NCBI GenBank assembly: GCA_027858355.1
Contig: JAQICW010000425.1
Location: 1-5,115 of the forward strand
Length of the DNA stretch: 5,115 bases
Reading direction: 5' to 3'
From: Desulfobacula sp.
Lineage (GTDB): Bacteria; Desulfobacterota; Desulfobacteria; Desulfobacterales; Desulfobacteraceae
Position 1 is the first letter of the stretch. Each line of letters opens with the position of its first letter. The notes below the pieces were generated by a model. The model did no database searches and had not been told where the DNA came from. It saw only the letters and a list, made by a program, of their open reading frames with translations. Of the stretch, positions 1 to 4,893 are shown one piece after another. Both the position numbers and the translations under genes were made by a program.

Positions 1-71
1 CGTTGCTACCTAATAAATTTGTACTTTAATTTTTCCAAGTCAAAAAATTTCGAGGGAGTAGTTGGCGTATG

Positions 72-104
72 AAAAAGGCCAGGGAGCTTGAATGCCACCC
101 GGCC
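72..104 (-). terminator. Intrinsic terminator of the HD/YwgA-like operon
   Basis: Read on the minus strand, an 11-position stem (94-104 against 77-87) with a six-base loop (88-93) has eight Watson-Crick pairs, two G-T pairs and one mismatch. It starts and ends with GGCC and is followed directly by five T. It begins seven bases after the YwgA-like stop codon, so it closes the operon cleanly. Nothing gene-like is seen between it and the window edge (1-71), which is AT-rich. Confidence 0.8.
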
Positions 105-111
105 CAGTTTT

Positions 112-621
112 CTAATTAAGAAGAGGACTGATTTGGGAGTAAGCCCCTGTTATTCGTTCATCATCGTATCGTTGGCCCTTCCAATTTTTGAATTCTTTTA
201 ATACTTCCTGTTCATTAGGGTGTATACCTACATTTTTCAGCGCCTGATTGCAATAAACGACCGTACCGGTTATCTCCATTGAGTCAAAAGAAAAATCTCC
301 GTTAACAGCCCGTTTAAAAGCATCCAATCTATCAGATATTGAATCAACCGTACCTTGATCTATATCTTCATCCAACTTAAATGTATCGTTGATAGTATAT
401 CCATTCCCAATTGCTGACAGTTCTTCCCATAGTAGAAGCCCCCCCAGCTCAACTTTCAGTTCAGAAGAGTATGGTCCATAATTATACGGCTCAAATTTGT
501 ATGTGAGTGGAGTACCAGTTTCTTTTAAAAAATGAACAATTTTTTGAATGTTGATTTTTGTTAAAGGGATACTTTTTTGCTCCATCAAAGAAAGGACATG
601 TTTTAATAATGCTTTTTTCAT
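112..621 (-). CDS. YwgA-like protein with Panacea/SocA-like motif pattern; possible antitoxin or partner of the HD protein
   Basis: A small soluble protein of 169 residues with no signal peptide or membrane segment. The N-terminal third carries KINIQKIVHFL (residues 22-32), then Y41 and FEPYNYGPYSSEL (43-55). This helix followed by a Y-x-F...YGPYS-x-EL pattern matches what I know of YwgA and, more loosely, of Panacea (DUF4065/SocA-like) proteins. The C-terminal part (RYDDERITGAYSQI, 151-164) has the acidic helix common at the end of such proteins. The start is fixed by a perfect AAGGAGG (627-633) five bases before the ATG. The gene follows the HD gene by 15 bases, so the two are co-transcribed. 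In Bacillus the homologous pair ywfO-ywgA is also adjacent, which suggests the proteins act together. Panacea proteins often neutralise a neighbouring toxin, but an antitoxin role here is inference from context. The biochemical function of YwgA is not known to me. Confidence 0.72.
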   Translation of the reverse strand: MKKALLKHVLSLMEQKSIPLTKINIQKIVHFLKETGTPLTYKFEPYNYGPYSSELKVELGGLLLWEELSAIGNGYTINDTFKLDEDIDQGTVDSISDRLDAFKRAVNGDFSFDSMEITGTVVYCNQALKNVGIHPNEQEVLKEFKNWKGQRYDDERITGAYSQISPLLN

Positions 622-626
622 TTATG

Positions 627-633
627 CCTCCTT
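627..633 (-). promoter_or_regulatory. Ribosome binding site of the YwgA-like gene
   Basis: AAGGAGG lies five bases before the ATG and inside the 15-base gap after the HD gene. It is a full match to the anti-Shine-Dalgarno sequence. The HD gene itself has no clear site, so the second gene of the operon is probably translated more strongly than the first. Confidence 0.8.
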
Positions 634-636
634 ATA

Positions 637-1995
637 TTATGCATCTTTTAATTCTGAAAAAAATGTAAAAGCTTTCCTGCTTAATTCAAGAGCTGTCTCT
701 TTATGTTTTTTCAATGCGTAGATTCTAAAAATTTCTATTGGCTTTCCAAGTTGGCTCAATATATTTGAGTAATCCATTATATTTCCTGGTTCGGATCTGT
801 CATTAACAATTAAACCGAGTGGATATTTATTGTCACTTTCATCTTCACTTTTTTGCAACAGCTTGGATACAGTTAATGTCTTTTCAAACCGGAAAATATC
901 GTGTTCTTCTGTCATATCTTTCTTTTTCAAATCCTTGATGATGCTTTTGTATTGGTGAAAATTGTCACCCCTAGTTGTTTTGATATGATCAAAAACTGGA
1001 TGCAGATGTTCCTGACGCATTAACATTTTTGCCCAGATATTACCATTCTTTTTATAATCGATTTTAATCATTTCAAAAATACTATAATCATCAAATAGTT
1101 CGAATTGGTCAAAATCCAGGGACTCGATATTATTATTTTCATCGAATTCGATAAATTCAGGAAAGCAGTCTTTTTCTTTTAGGTGCTCAATATATTTTCT
1201 AAGAGCAATGTCATATCCGGAACGAGTCCTGTGATAAGGAACCTGAAGATTATAGTGGTAACGTGCCATTAAAAACGCCTCCACAAGGTAGATATTTTTC
1301 TCTTCAATACATAGCTGGGGTTGTCCATTTCTGTTTTCTTTTAAAAAAAACGACTGGATGTATCTTTTATAGTCGTACTCTCCATATTTGACTCCACAAG
1401 TATAGGAATCTCGGAGAAGGTAGTCAGCCCGGTCCGCATCCAGCTGTCCTGAAATAATATTCTTTAATATAAAATAATCAGCGAGCGGCTTGTCATCAAG
1501 CAGCATGGCGACTATTTTGGGATCGATTCCTTTTTCTTCAATCGCCTGCCTGATCGGGGGATAATATTTAATAATATGTTGACCCAATTGTTCATGAGAA
1601 GCTTTCTGCTGAAGGATTAATGTTTCAGCTGCGTGTGAAAAGGGAAGGTGGCCAATATCATGTAATAATGCTGCAAACCTCAGGGTTTGAAGCTTTTTGG
1701 CGATATCGCCTGTTCGGTCTCCAGTCTCTTTTGATAACAGAGCATGATCACTATTTCTGTAAATATTTAAAAAAATTTCCGTGGCAACTTGCATCACTCC
1801 CATAGAATGAGTGAACCTTGAATGCTCTGCGGAAGGATAAACGTATTTGGTCAGTGCAAGTTGGTGTATTCTTCTCAGTCTTTGAAAAACTGGGGTGTCT
1901 ATTATTTTGAGCTCTGAATCATTCAGCTCAATGAATCCATAGATTGGATCTCTAAACTTATGCTTTCTCTCCCCCAATTTTTTTAAAAGATCCAT
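637..1995 (-). CDS. HD-domain deoxynucleoside triphosphate triphosphohydrolase, YwfO/SAMHD1-type
   Basis: A cytoplasmic metal-dependent phosphohydrolase of 452 residues, close to the usual length of YwfO-type proteins. The family opening KFRDPIYGFIEL (13-24) and FQRLRRIHQL (37-46) leads into the HD core: H63 in SRFTHSMGV (59-67), H112-D113 in ALLHDIGHLPFSH (109-121), H134 in HEQLGQHII, and D188 in LDADRADYLLRD (185-196). These line up with SAMHD1 H167, H206/D207, H233 and D311. Y192 and D196 match its Y315 and D319, and H121 its H215, so the active site looks intact. Characterised relatives (SAMHD1, EF1143) release triphosphate from dNTPs. The C-terminal half (about 270-452) is the variable family region. 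An in-frame stop just upstream fixes this ATG as the first possible start, yet it has no clear Shine-Dalgarno; the nearest AAGG is 17 bases away. It is the first gene of an operon with the YwgA-like gene. On a mobile element a dNTP-depleting defence or toxin role is plausible but inferred. Confidence 0.92.
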   Translation of the reverse strand: MDLLKKLGERKHKFRDPIYGFIELNDSELKIIDTPVFQRLRRIHQLALTKYVYPSAEHSRFTHSMGVMQVATEIFLNIYRNSDHALLSKETGDRTGDIAKKLQTLRFAALLHDIGHLPFSHAAETLILQQKASHEQLGQHIIKYYPPIRQAIEEKGIDPKIVAMLLDDKPLADYFILKNIISGQLDADRADYLLRDSYTCGVKYGEYDYKRYIQSFFLKENRNGQPQLCIEEKNIYLVEAFLMARYHYNLQVPYHRTRSGYDIALRKYIEHLKEKDCFPEFIEFDENNNIESLDFDQFELFDDYSIFEMIKIDYKKNGNIWAKMLMRQEHLHPVFDHIKTTRGDNFHQYKSIIKDLKKKDMTEEHDIFRFEKTLTVSKLLQKSEDESDNKYPLGLIVNDRSEPGNIMDYSNILSQLGKPIEIFRIYALKKHKETALELSRKAFTFFSELKDA

Positions 1996-2029
1996 AGGCG
2001 CAATTTAAAAAACCTTAAGTTTAAAAATT

Positions 2030-2058
2030 ATTGTATCAGACTCATGTGAGAATCACAT
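2030..2058 (-). promoter_or_regulatory. Putative promoter and operator of the HD/YwgA-like operon
   Basis: On the minus strand TACAAT (2035-2030) matches five of six bases of a -10 box and would start transcription near 2023, about 28 bases before the HD ATG. No good -35 box is found at the normal distance. That position is instead occupied by a perfect inverted repeat, ATGTGA-N3-TCACAT (2044-2058), placed where a bound repressor would block polymerase or an activator would help it. The half-site resembles the TGTGA of CRP sites, but the three-base spacer does not fit CRP, which needs six. Confidence 0.4.
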
Positions 2059-2088
2059 ACTCTTGAAAAGGTAAATTATCAAGAAAAT

Positions 2089-2127
2089 AAAAAAAGTTAA
2101 CCAGCTGGAATTAAATGATCTGGTTAA
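2089..2127 (-). terminator. Possible intrinsic terminator after the methyltransferase gene
   Basis: Read on the minus strand, TTAACCAG (2127-2120) can pair with CTGGTTAA (2104-2097) across a 15-base loop, and C plus seven T follow (2096-2089). It lies about 90 bases past the methyltransferase stop and ahead of the HD promoter, so it could separate the two units. The same eight-base arms recur elsewhere without a T-tract, so the hairpin may serve a second purpose. Confidence 0.4.
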
Positions 2128-2149
2128 GATTTTATAGATAATTAACCAG
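2097..2149. repeat. Palindromic repeat cluster CTGGTTAA/TTAACCAG upstream of the HD operon
   Basis: Three copies of one 8-mer alternate in direction: TTAACCAG at 2097-2104, CTGGTTAA at 2120-2127 and TTAACCAG at 2142-2149. The last two form CTGGTTAA-N14-TTAACCAG, the same arrangement and spacing as the copy at 3876-3905. The first arm continues into CCAGCTGG, a perfect 8-base palindrome (2101-2108). The cluster starts about 100 bases upstream of the HD gene. A weaker partial copy, GGTTAAC, lies at 2198-2204. Binding sites for a regulator or recombinase are the simplest reading. Confidence 0.65.
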
Positions 2150-2168
2150 TTTTCTGTTCAAGGTGGCT

Positions 2169-2201
2169 AAAAAACCCCCTGCCAACTTTTTTTCAAAGGT
2201 T
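2169..2201 (-). terminator. Possible weak terminator of the methyltransferase gene
   Basis: On the minus strand AACCTTTG (2201-2194) can pair, partly through G-T pairs, with the G-rich stretch at 2181-2173, and six consecutive T sit at its end (2174-2169). It begins about 20 bases after the methyltransferase stop codon. The stem is weak, so this is a secondary candidate beside the hairpin at 2089-2127. Confidence 0.3.
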
Positions 2202-2219
2202 AACAAGGTGTATTGTTTT

Positions 2220-3677
2220 TCATTTCTTTTTTCTGCTCTTCCGTGCCTGTTTGCGCTTTGTTTTATTTAATTGTTTTTGCTTTTTTTGTTTTGCACTTTC
2301 TTTTTTTAAGCGTTTTTTTCTCTCAGCCTCTTCATAGGCTTGATCAATTTTGGCATCAGCCTCTTCAAAAGACATGGGGTGAGATCCATCAATCACTACT
2401 TTATGTGTTATCTGATCCAATAAAATTTCCCAAGGCAAAGGAGTTTCCTCTGGAAGGGTCTCGCTATCAACGAATGGCTTTATTTTATCGTATAATATCT
2501 GGGGATCAATATCATAAAGAACCTTTTCTTTAATTTCTGACGGCAAATCGTTTTTCCATAGATGTTCATTGATATAGTGCGCCACATTCCATGGATCTTC
2601 TCTTTTGTTTTTATGGATTCCGAATTTCCTTGCTAGGATCTCTCCGTTTTGTCTATCAACCAATGCCAGGCGATACCACAGTTTTTTGTCATCCTTGCTC
2701 AGAGTCACATCAACAATGTTTGTTAACTCATGTTCATCTTTTATGAAATTAAGAATATCAGGGTAATCTTTTGATACTCTCAATAAAAATTGGGTCATTA
2801 TTCCTCCCTCGTTTTGGGAGAACTGTTGAAGGCTGATATTACAAGATAATCCGGCTTCCTCAAACAAATCTTTGAGGATGAAGACAATCGCTGCATTTGT
2901 GTAATGAGCTCGATAATAGCTGTAAATGGCCATTGCATTAATGCCATTAAATTTTCCGTATTTATCCACGAATTCAATTAGTTTGGTAGGATCTACATCA
3001 CTTCCATTTGCGACGGTTTGCCTTTTTTGAGGGGCTTGAATTTGGTAATAGATAGAGTTAGGGACTAAGTCGAAAGTAAATATTCCTCCATGTCTCATTA
3101 TCCCGGAAAGCTTAGAGATAACCTGTCTTAGTTTTCTTGGATCAACATAGCCGAGGGTTGAGTTACCCAATATAAAATCAATTGAATTTTCAGGAAGAAT
3201 CTCATCTATGTATATAAGATCACAGGCAAATGTTGGAGAATTGATTTGTTTGGCAAGTACATCTATTGTCTCCTGGGCGTAATCAGTTGAAATGATTTCA
3301 TGACCAGCAGATTCCATGCAAAGAGGCAGGACAGTATCTCCACCAGCTCCAATATTTAAAAGTCGAGATTTTGCTGGGAGTTGTTGGCTGATGTTATTAA
3401 AAATTTTCTCCCGACTTTCCTTCTCTCGAATTAGACTCGGGGCTCGTAGCCTCAGGCTGTGCTGCGTATAAGTATATTCAAAATTTCCGGTTTTCTCAAA
3501 TTCGATTATAGACCCAACTGATTCAACAAAAAGATTCCCAGTGACAGTTTCTTTTATGGGAATTTCAGGAATGACTCTATCTGCCTGGGCTCGTAATTTT
3601 TCACGCAAAGGGGGTATTTTTTCGTTTATAATTTCGAGCAATTCTTCAAAGGGGATATCTTGATTTGTCTCATTCAT
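2220..3677 (-). CDS. Class I SAM-dependent methyltransferase with uncharacterised C-terminal half and lysine-rich tail
   Basis: With this start the protein has 485 residues. The Rossmann-type fold spans about 100-210: motif I LLNIGAGGD (106-114), the acidic end of strand 2 in IISTDYAQ (128-135), FILGNSTLGYV (168-178), and GGIFTFDLVPN (197-207). Together these support an S-adenosylmethionine-binding enzyme, but its substrate cannot be read from them. Residues from about 300 match nothing I recognise. The last 34 residues hold 20 Lys/Arg, which suggests contact with RNA, DNA or ribosomes. An in-frame ATG at 3755 would add 26 residues. I prefer 3677 because GGAGA stands nine bases before it, whereas only a poor GGAT precedes 3755, and a promoter-like pair lies inside the extension. 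It is transcribed alone, flanked on both sides by matching palindromic repeats. Alternatives are an rRNA, protein or small-molecule methyltransferase. No DNA-methyltransferase DPPY/NPPY motif is present. Confidence 0.85.
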   Translation of the reverse strand: MNETNQDIPFEELLEIINEKIPPLREKLRAQADRVIPEIPIKETVTGNLFVESVGSIIEFEKTGNFEYTYTQHSLRLRAPSLIREKESREKIFNNISQQLPAKSRLLNIGAGGDTVLPLCMESAGHEIISTDYAQETIDVLAKQINSPTFACDLIYIDEILPENSIDFILGNSTLGYVDPRKLRQVISKLSGIMRHGGIFTFDLVPNSIYYQIQAPQKRQTVANGSDVDPTKLIEFVDKYGKFNGINAMAIYSYYRAHYTNAAIVFILKDLFEEAGLSCNISLQQFSQNEGGIMTQFLLRVSKDYPDILNFIKDEHELTNIVDVTLSKDDKKLWYRLALVDRQNGEILARKFGIHKNKREDPWNVAHYINEHLWKNDLPSEIKEKVLYDIDPQILYDKIKPFVDSETLPEETPLPWEILLDQITHKVVIDGSHPMSFEEADAKIDQAYEEAERKKRLKKESAKQKKQKQLNKTKRKQARKSRKKK

Positions 3678-3685
3678 TGATATGT

Positions 3686-3690
3686 TCTCC
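3686..3690 (-). promoter_or_regulatory. Ribosome binding site supporting the internal methyltransferase start
   Basis: GGAGA with the GGAG core nine bases before the ATG at 3677-3675. The upstream ATG at 3755 has no comparable site, so this favours the shorter, 485-residue protein. Confidence 0.55.
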
Positions 3691-3718
3691 GGTTCGGATA
3701 GAGATTTATAGATATTTA

Positions 3719-3747
3719 ATCTTATCGTTGATTCAGGAGCGGGGCAA
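3719..3747 (-). promoter_or_regulatory. Candidate sigma-70-type promoter of the methyltransferase gene
   Basis: TTGCCC (3747-3742) and TAAGAT (3724-3719) are spaced by 17 bases; each matches the consensus at four of six positions. The predicted transcript would begin near 3712, roughly 35 bases before the ATG at 3677. It falls inside the extension that a start at 3755 would require, so the two readings exclude each other. The boxes alone are weak evidence. Confidence 0.3.
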
Positions 3748-3875
3748 GTTATCATTTTGATCCGTCCATTTCGAGCATTTGGTTGCTGGTGGATCTACAG
3801 ATTGATCCCCGGGAAATCAGAAACCCACACATAGGACTTCTTTAACTATTCCTGGGAATTGGGATTGCATCCAAC

Positions 3876-3905
3876 CTGGTTAACTTTGTAAAAGAAATTA
3901 ACCAG
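3876..3905. repeat. Palindromic repeat CTGGTTAA-N14-TTAACCAG upstream of the methyltransferase gene
   Basis: The arms at 3876-3883 and 3898-3905 are perfect inverted repeats with a 14-base AT-rich centre. The unit at 2120-2149 has identical arms and the same spacing, and the similarity runs on past the right arm (AATTAACCAG, then a variable base, then TTT). The two units bracket the methyltransferase gene, and each lies upstream of a transcription unit. No T-tract follows this copy, so it is not a terminator. Confidence 0.65.
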
Positions 3906-3974
3906 CTTTGTGGGGAAGGATCAGTGTTTGTCAAAAATTGGTAAATTCATATGTTCTTGCAATAGGCTGCAGCG

Positions 3975-4027
3975 GGTTGCATTTTGGTTGCAATGAGAGG
4001 TCTTTTCAATGCAACTTCAACCAAACC
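3975..4027. repeat. Short direct and inverted repeats beside the crossover; possible recombinase arm sites
   Basis: GGTTGCA occurs twice in direct orientation (3975-3981 and 3986-3992), 11 bases apart, about one helical turn. TTGCAATGA (3988-3996) is an 8/9 inverted repeat of TCAATGCAA (4006-4014), and a CAACC/AAACC pair follows (4019-4027). The cluster lies 40-90 bases from the tRNA crossover on the element side, where tyrosine integrases and excisionases bind arm sites. The role is inferred from position and repeat spacing only. Apart from this cluster and the palindrome at 3876-3905, I see no gene in the 3756-4066 interval. Confidence 0.45.
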
Positions 4028-4066
4028 GGTTATAATAATTTCAATAACTTACACAATGATGGACAA

Positions 4067-4110
4067 CTCTCACGCCGGAAACCGGGGTTCGATTCCCCGT
4101 GGGATCACCA
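4067..4110 (+). other. 3' half of tRNA-Glu(CTC): integration scar / attachment site
   Basis: The fragment begins with a complete anticodon loop CTCTCAC (4067-4073, anticodon CTC). It continues with the 3' anticodon stem GCCGG (4074-4078), a short variable loop, the T-stem CGGGG (4083-4087), the T-loop TTCGATT (4088-4094) and CCCCG (4095-4099). The acceptor strand TGGGATC (4100-4106), discriminator A and encoded CCA (4108-4110) complete it. These features match bacterial tRNA-Glu. The bases just to the left do not form the 5' anticodon stem, and no D-arm or 5' acceptor strand exists, so the gene cannot make a tRNA. Identity stopping exactly at the anticodon loop fits tyrosine-recombinase crossover there. 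Confidence 0.85.
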
Positions 4111-4125
4111 CTAATACTATCAAGA

Positions 4126-4153
4126 CTTTCAGCGTTTCGTTGAGAGCTTTTTT
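4126..4153 (+). terminator. Intrinsic terminator of the ancestral tRNA-Glu gene
   Basis: The arms 4126-4134 and 4138-4146 form a nine-pair stem (seven Watson-Crick, two G-T) around a TTT loop. C and six T (4148-4153) follow, then G and four more T. It lies 15 bases after the tRNA CCA and reads in the tRNA direction, so it is best explained as the original tRNA terminator left on the chromosomal side of the insertion. Confidence 0.8.
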
Positions 4154-4267
4154 GTTTTCCAAAACGAGCCGTCCCCACGTTATTCCCCACACTTAAGCCA
4201 ATTTTACAGGTATTTGAAGGTAAATAAATTGTGCTCTACAGAATAAAGTTAATTCCTTTCAATAAAC

Positions 4268-4298
4268 AACCCTGAAATTTTTTCTTCAATTTAGGGTT
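4268..4298 (-). terminator. Possible terminator overlapping the lipoprotein stop codon
   Basis: On the minus strand AACCCT (4298-4293) and AAATT (4292-4288) pair with AATTT (4279-4275) and AGGGTT (4273-4268), leaving one bulged base (4274). The stem includes the TAA stop codon of the lipoprotein gene. The tract after it (GTTTATTG) has few T, so termination may be weak. No other hairpin stands out between here and the tRNA terminator. Confidence 0.4.
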
Positions 4299-4632
4299 TC
4301 CGAATCTCGATAACGGTGTCTGGTAATTTCTGTAGCGTTGGCCGCTGTAATTCAGGATCGCCATACGATAAGCAACGGAATTGAACTTCGGCGGCAGGGG
4401 TCTTTCCCCAAGCAACGTCGTTCTGGCTCGTACTTATGGTAAGCATTTGTTTACCGATGCTCTTGCAATAATCTGATGCTTCTCGCATAACCTTAGCTTT
4501 TTGTACGCCGCCCGAGGTAAAACCCCATTCTGAATTTGCAATCATGTAGGTATCAGGTCCAATCTGAACTACCCCAGAATGTGCACATGCAGCTATGAGC
4601 GCTGAAACAAGAATCAAAATAATGCGTTTCAT
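4291..4632 (-). CDS. Small secreted lipoprotein of unknown function
   Basis: A 113-residue exported protein. The N-terminus has a short basic start (MKR), a hydrophobic stretch (IILILVSAL, 4-12) and the lipobox IAAC with C16 as the lipidated residue. Ala at +2 predicts sorting to the outer membrane, facing the periplasm. The mature part is about 98 residues with GPDTYMI (25-31), EASDYCKSIGKQ (51-62) and AEVQFRCL (81-88); C56 and C87 could form a disulfide. This pattern resembles small conserved lipoproteins of proteobacteria that have no assigned role. AAGGAG (4638-4643) lies five bases before the ATG. The gene follows the 74-residue gene by 36 bases in the same direction, so the two are probably co-transcribed. 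It lies on the chromosomal side of the tRNA scar and points toward it. Confidence 0.85.
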   Translation of the reverse strand: MKRIILILVSALIAACAHSGVVQIGPDTYMIANSEWGFTSGGVQKAKVMREASDYCKSIGKQMLTISTSQNDVAWGKTPAAEVQFRCLSYGDPELQRPTLQKLPDTVIEIRKP

Positions 4633-4668
4633 TGTTACTCCTTATTCGAACTGTATCTAAATAGTGTC

Positions 4669-4893
4669 TTATATTATTGGTCCTTCTAAGTGTTTGATAT
4701 TTTTAAGTTCCTTTTCTGCCTTATCTCGCTGTTCTACTAATCTAATATGGGCTTGATTAAATTCTTTAGGACAAGGGAATTTTAAGCCATTTTGAGTGTA
4801 AGGCTGTAAACCTTTTTTTATATGATTCAGGATTTCAAACGGTCTTAGCTTCAATTGATTTAAAAGGTAAGCCCAGTCTTTAAATTTTGACAT
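4669..4893 (-). CDS. Small protein of unknown function, 74 residues
   Basis: I do not recognise a named family. The protein is predicted soluble, with no signal peptide or membrane segment. The N-terminal half has LLNQLKLRPFEILNHIKKGLQPY (10-32 region: an amphipathic helix followed by a GLQPY turn). The C-terminal third is rich in Lys/Glu and probably forms a long helix (QAHIRLVEQRDKAEKELKNI region, 47-66). A perfect AGGAGG lies six bases before the ATG, and this strong site is the main support for the gene being real. It is the first gene of a likely two-gene unit with the lipoprotein. The C-terminal end (HLEGPII) shows no sign of truncation. It could be a small regulatory or structural protein. 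Confidence 0.68.
   Translation of the reverse strand: MSKFKDWAYLLNQLKLRPFEILNHIKKGLQPYTQNGLKFPCPKEFNQAHIRLVEQRDKAEKELKNIKHLEGPII

Larger units (their letters stand above)
1..4066. mobile_element. Distal end of an element integrated in tRNA-Glu (inferred)
   Basis: The span is inferred from the truncated tRNA-Glu 3' half that begins at 4067. Insertion into a tRNA anticodon loop leaves a rebuilt, intact tRNA at one end and a displaced 3' half at the other. Because the fragment reads 5' to 3' on the plus strand, the inserted DNA must lie to its left. The three element genes (methyltransferase, HD phosphohydrolase, YwgA-like) fit accessory cargo, and short repeats beside the crossover fit recombinase arm sites. 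No integrase, excisionase or second attachment site is visible, so the left limit lies beyond the window edge. The alternative is an old scar whose element has since been rearranged. Confidence 0.55.

Noticed and set aside
69..119. Sixteen-codon plus-strand reading frame with a GGGAG upstream.
   Set aside because: It runs through the operon terminator hairpin and overlaps the end of the YwgA-like gene; the composition is explained by those features.
1620..1805. Plus-strand frame of 61 codons.
   Set aside because: It lies wholly inside the HD gene, opposite the catalytic motifs, with no ribosome site or recognisable protein features.
2044..2058. CRP or FNR binding site.
   Set aside because: The TGTGA/TCACA halves are separated by three bases, not the six that CRP requires, and the FNR halves (TTGAT) are absent. 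Kept only as a generic operator-like palindrome.
2097..2149. CRISPR-like repeat array.
   Set aside because: The repeated units are 8-base palindromic arms in alternating direction, not uniform direct repeats with unique spacers of 25-40 bases.
2213..2533. Plus-strand frame of 106 codons starting with a hydrophobic Phe-rich stretch.
   Set aside because: The apparent membrane segment is the antisense reading of the Lys-rich tail of the methyltransferase (AAA codons read as TTT).
3791..3808. GGATC-N8-GATCC inverted repeat upstream of the methyltransferase gene.
   Set aside because: Only five paired bases, no T-tract, and no repetition elsewhere in the window.
4031..4036. Perfect TATAAT on the plus strand just before the tRNA fragment.
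   Set aside because: No acceptable -35 box at 16-18 bases and no extended -10; an AT-rich stretch gives such matches easily.
3908..4196. Two overlapping plus-strand frames of 68 and 70 codons.
   Set aside because: Both read through the tRNA-Glu fragment, and one also runs through its terminator. No good ribosome site is present, and the protein sequences look random.
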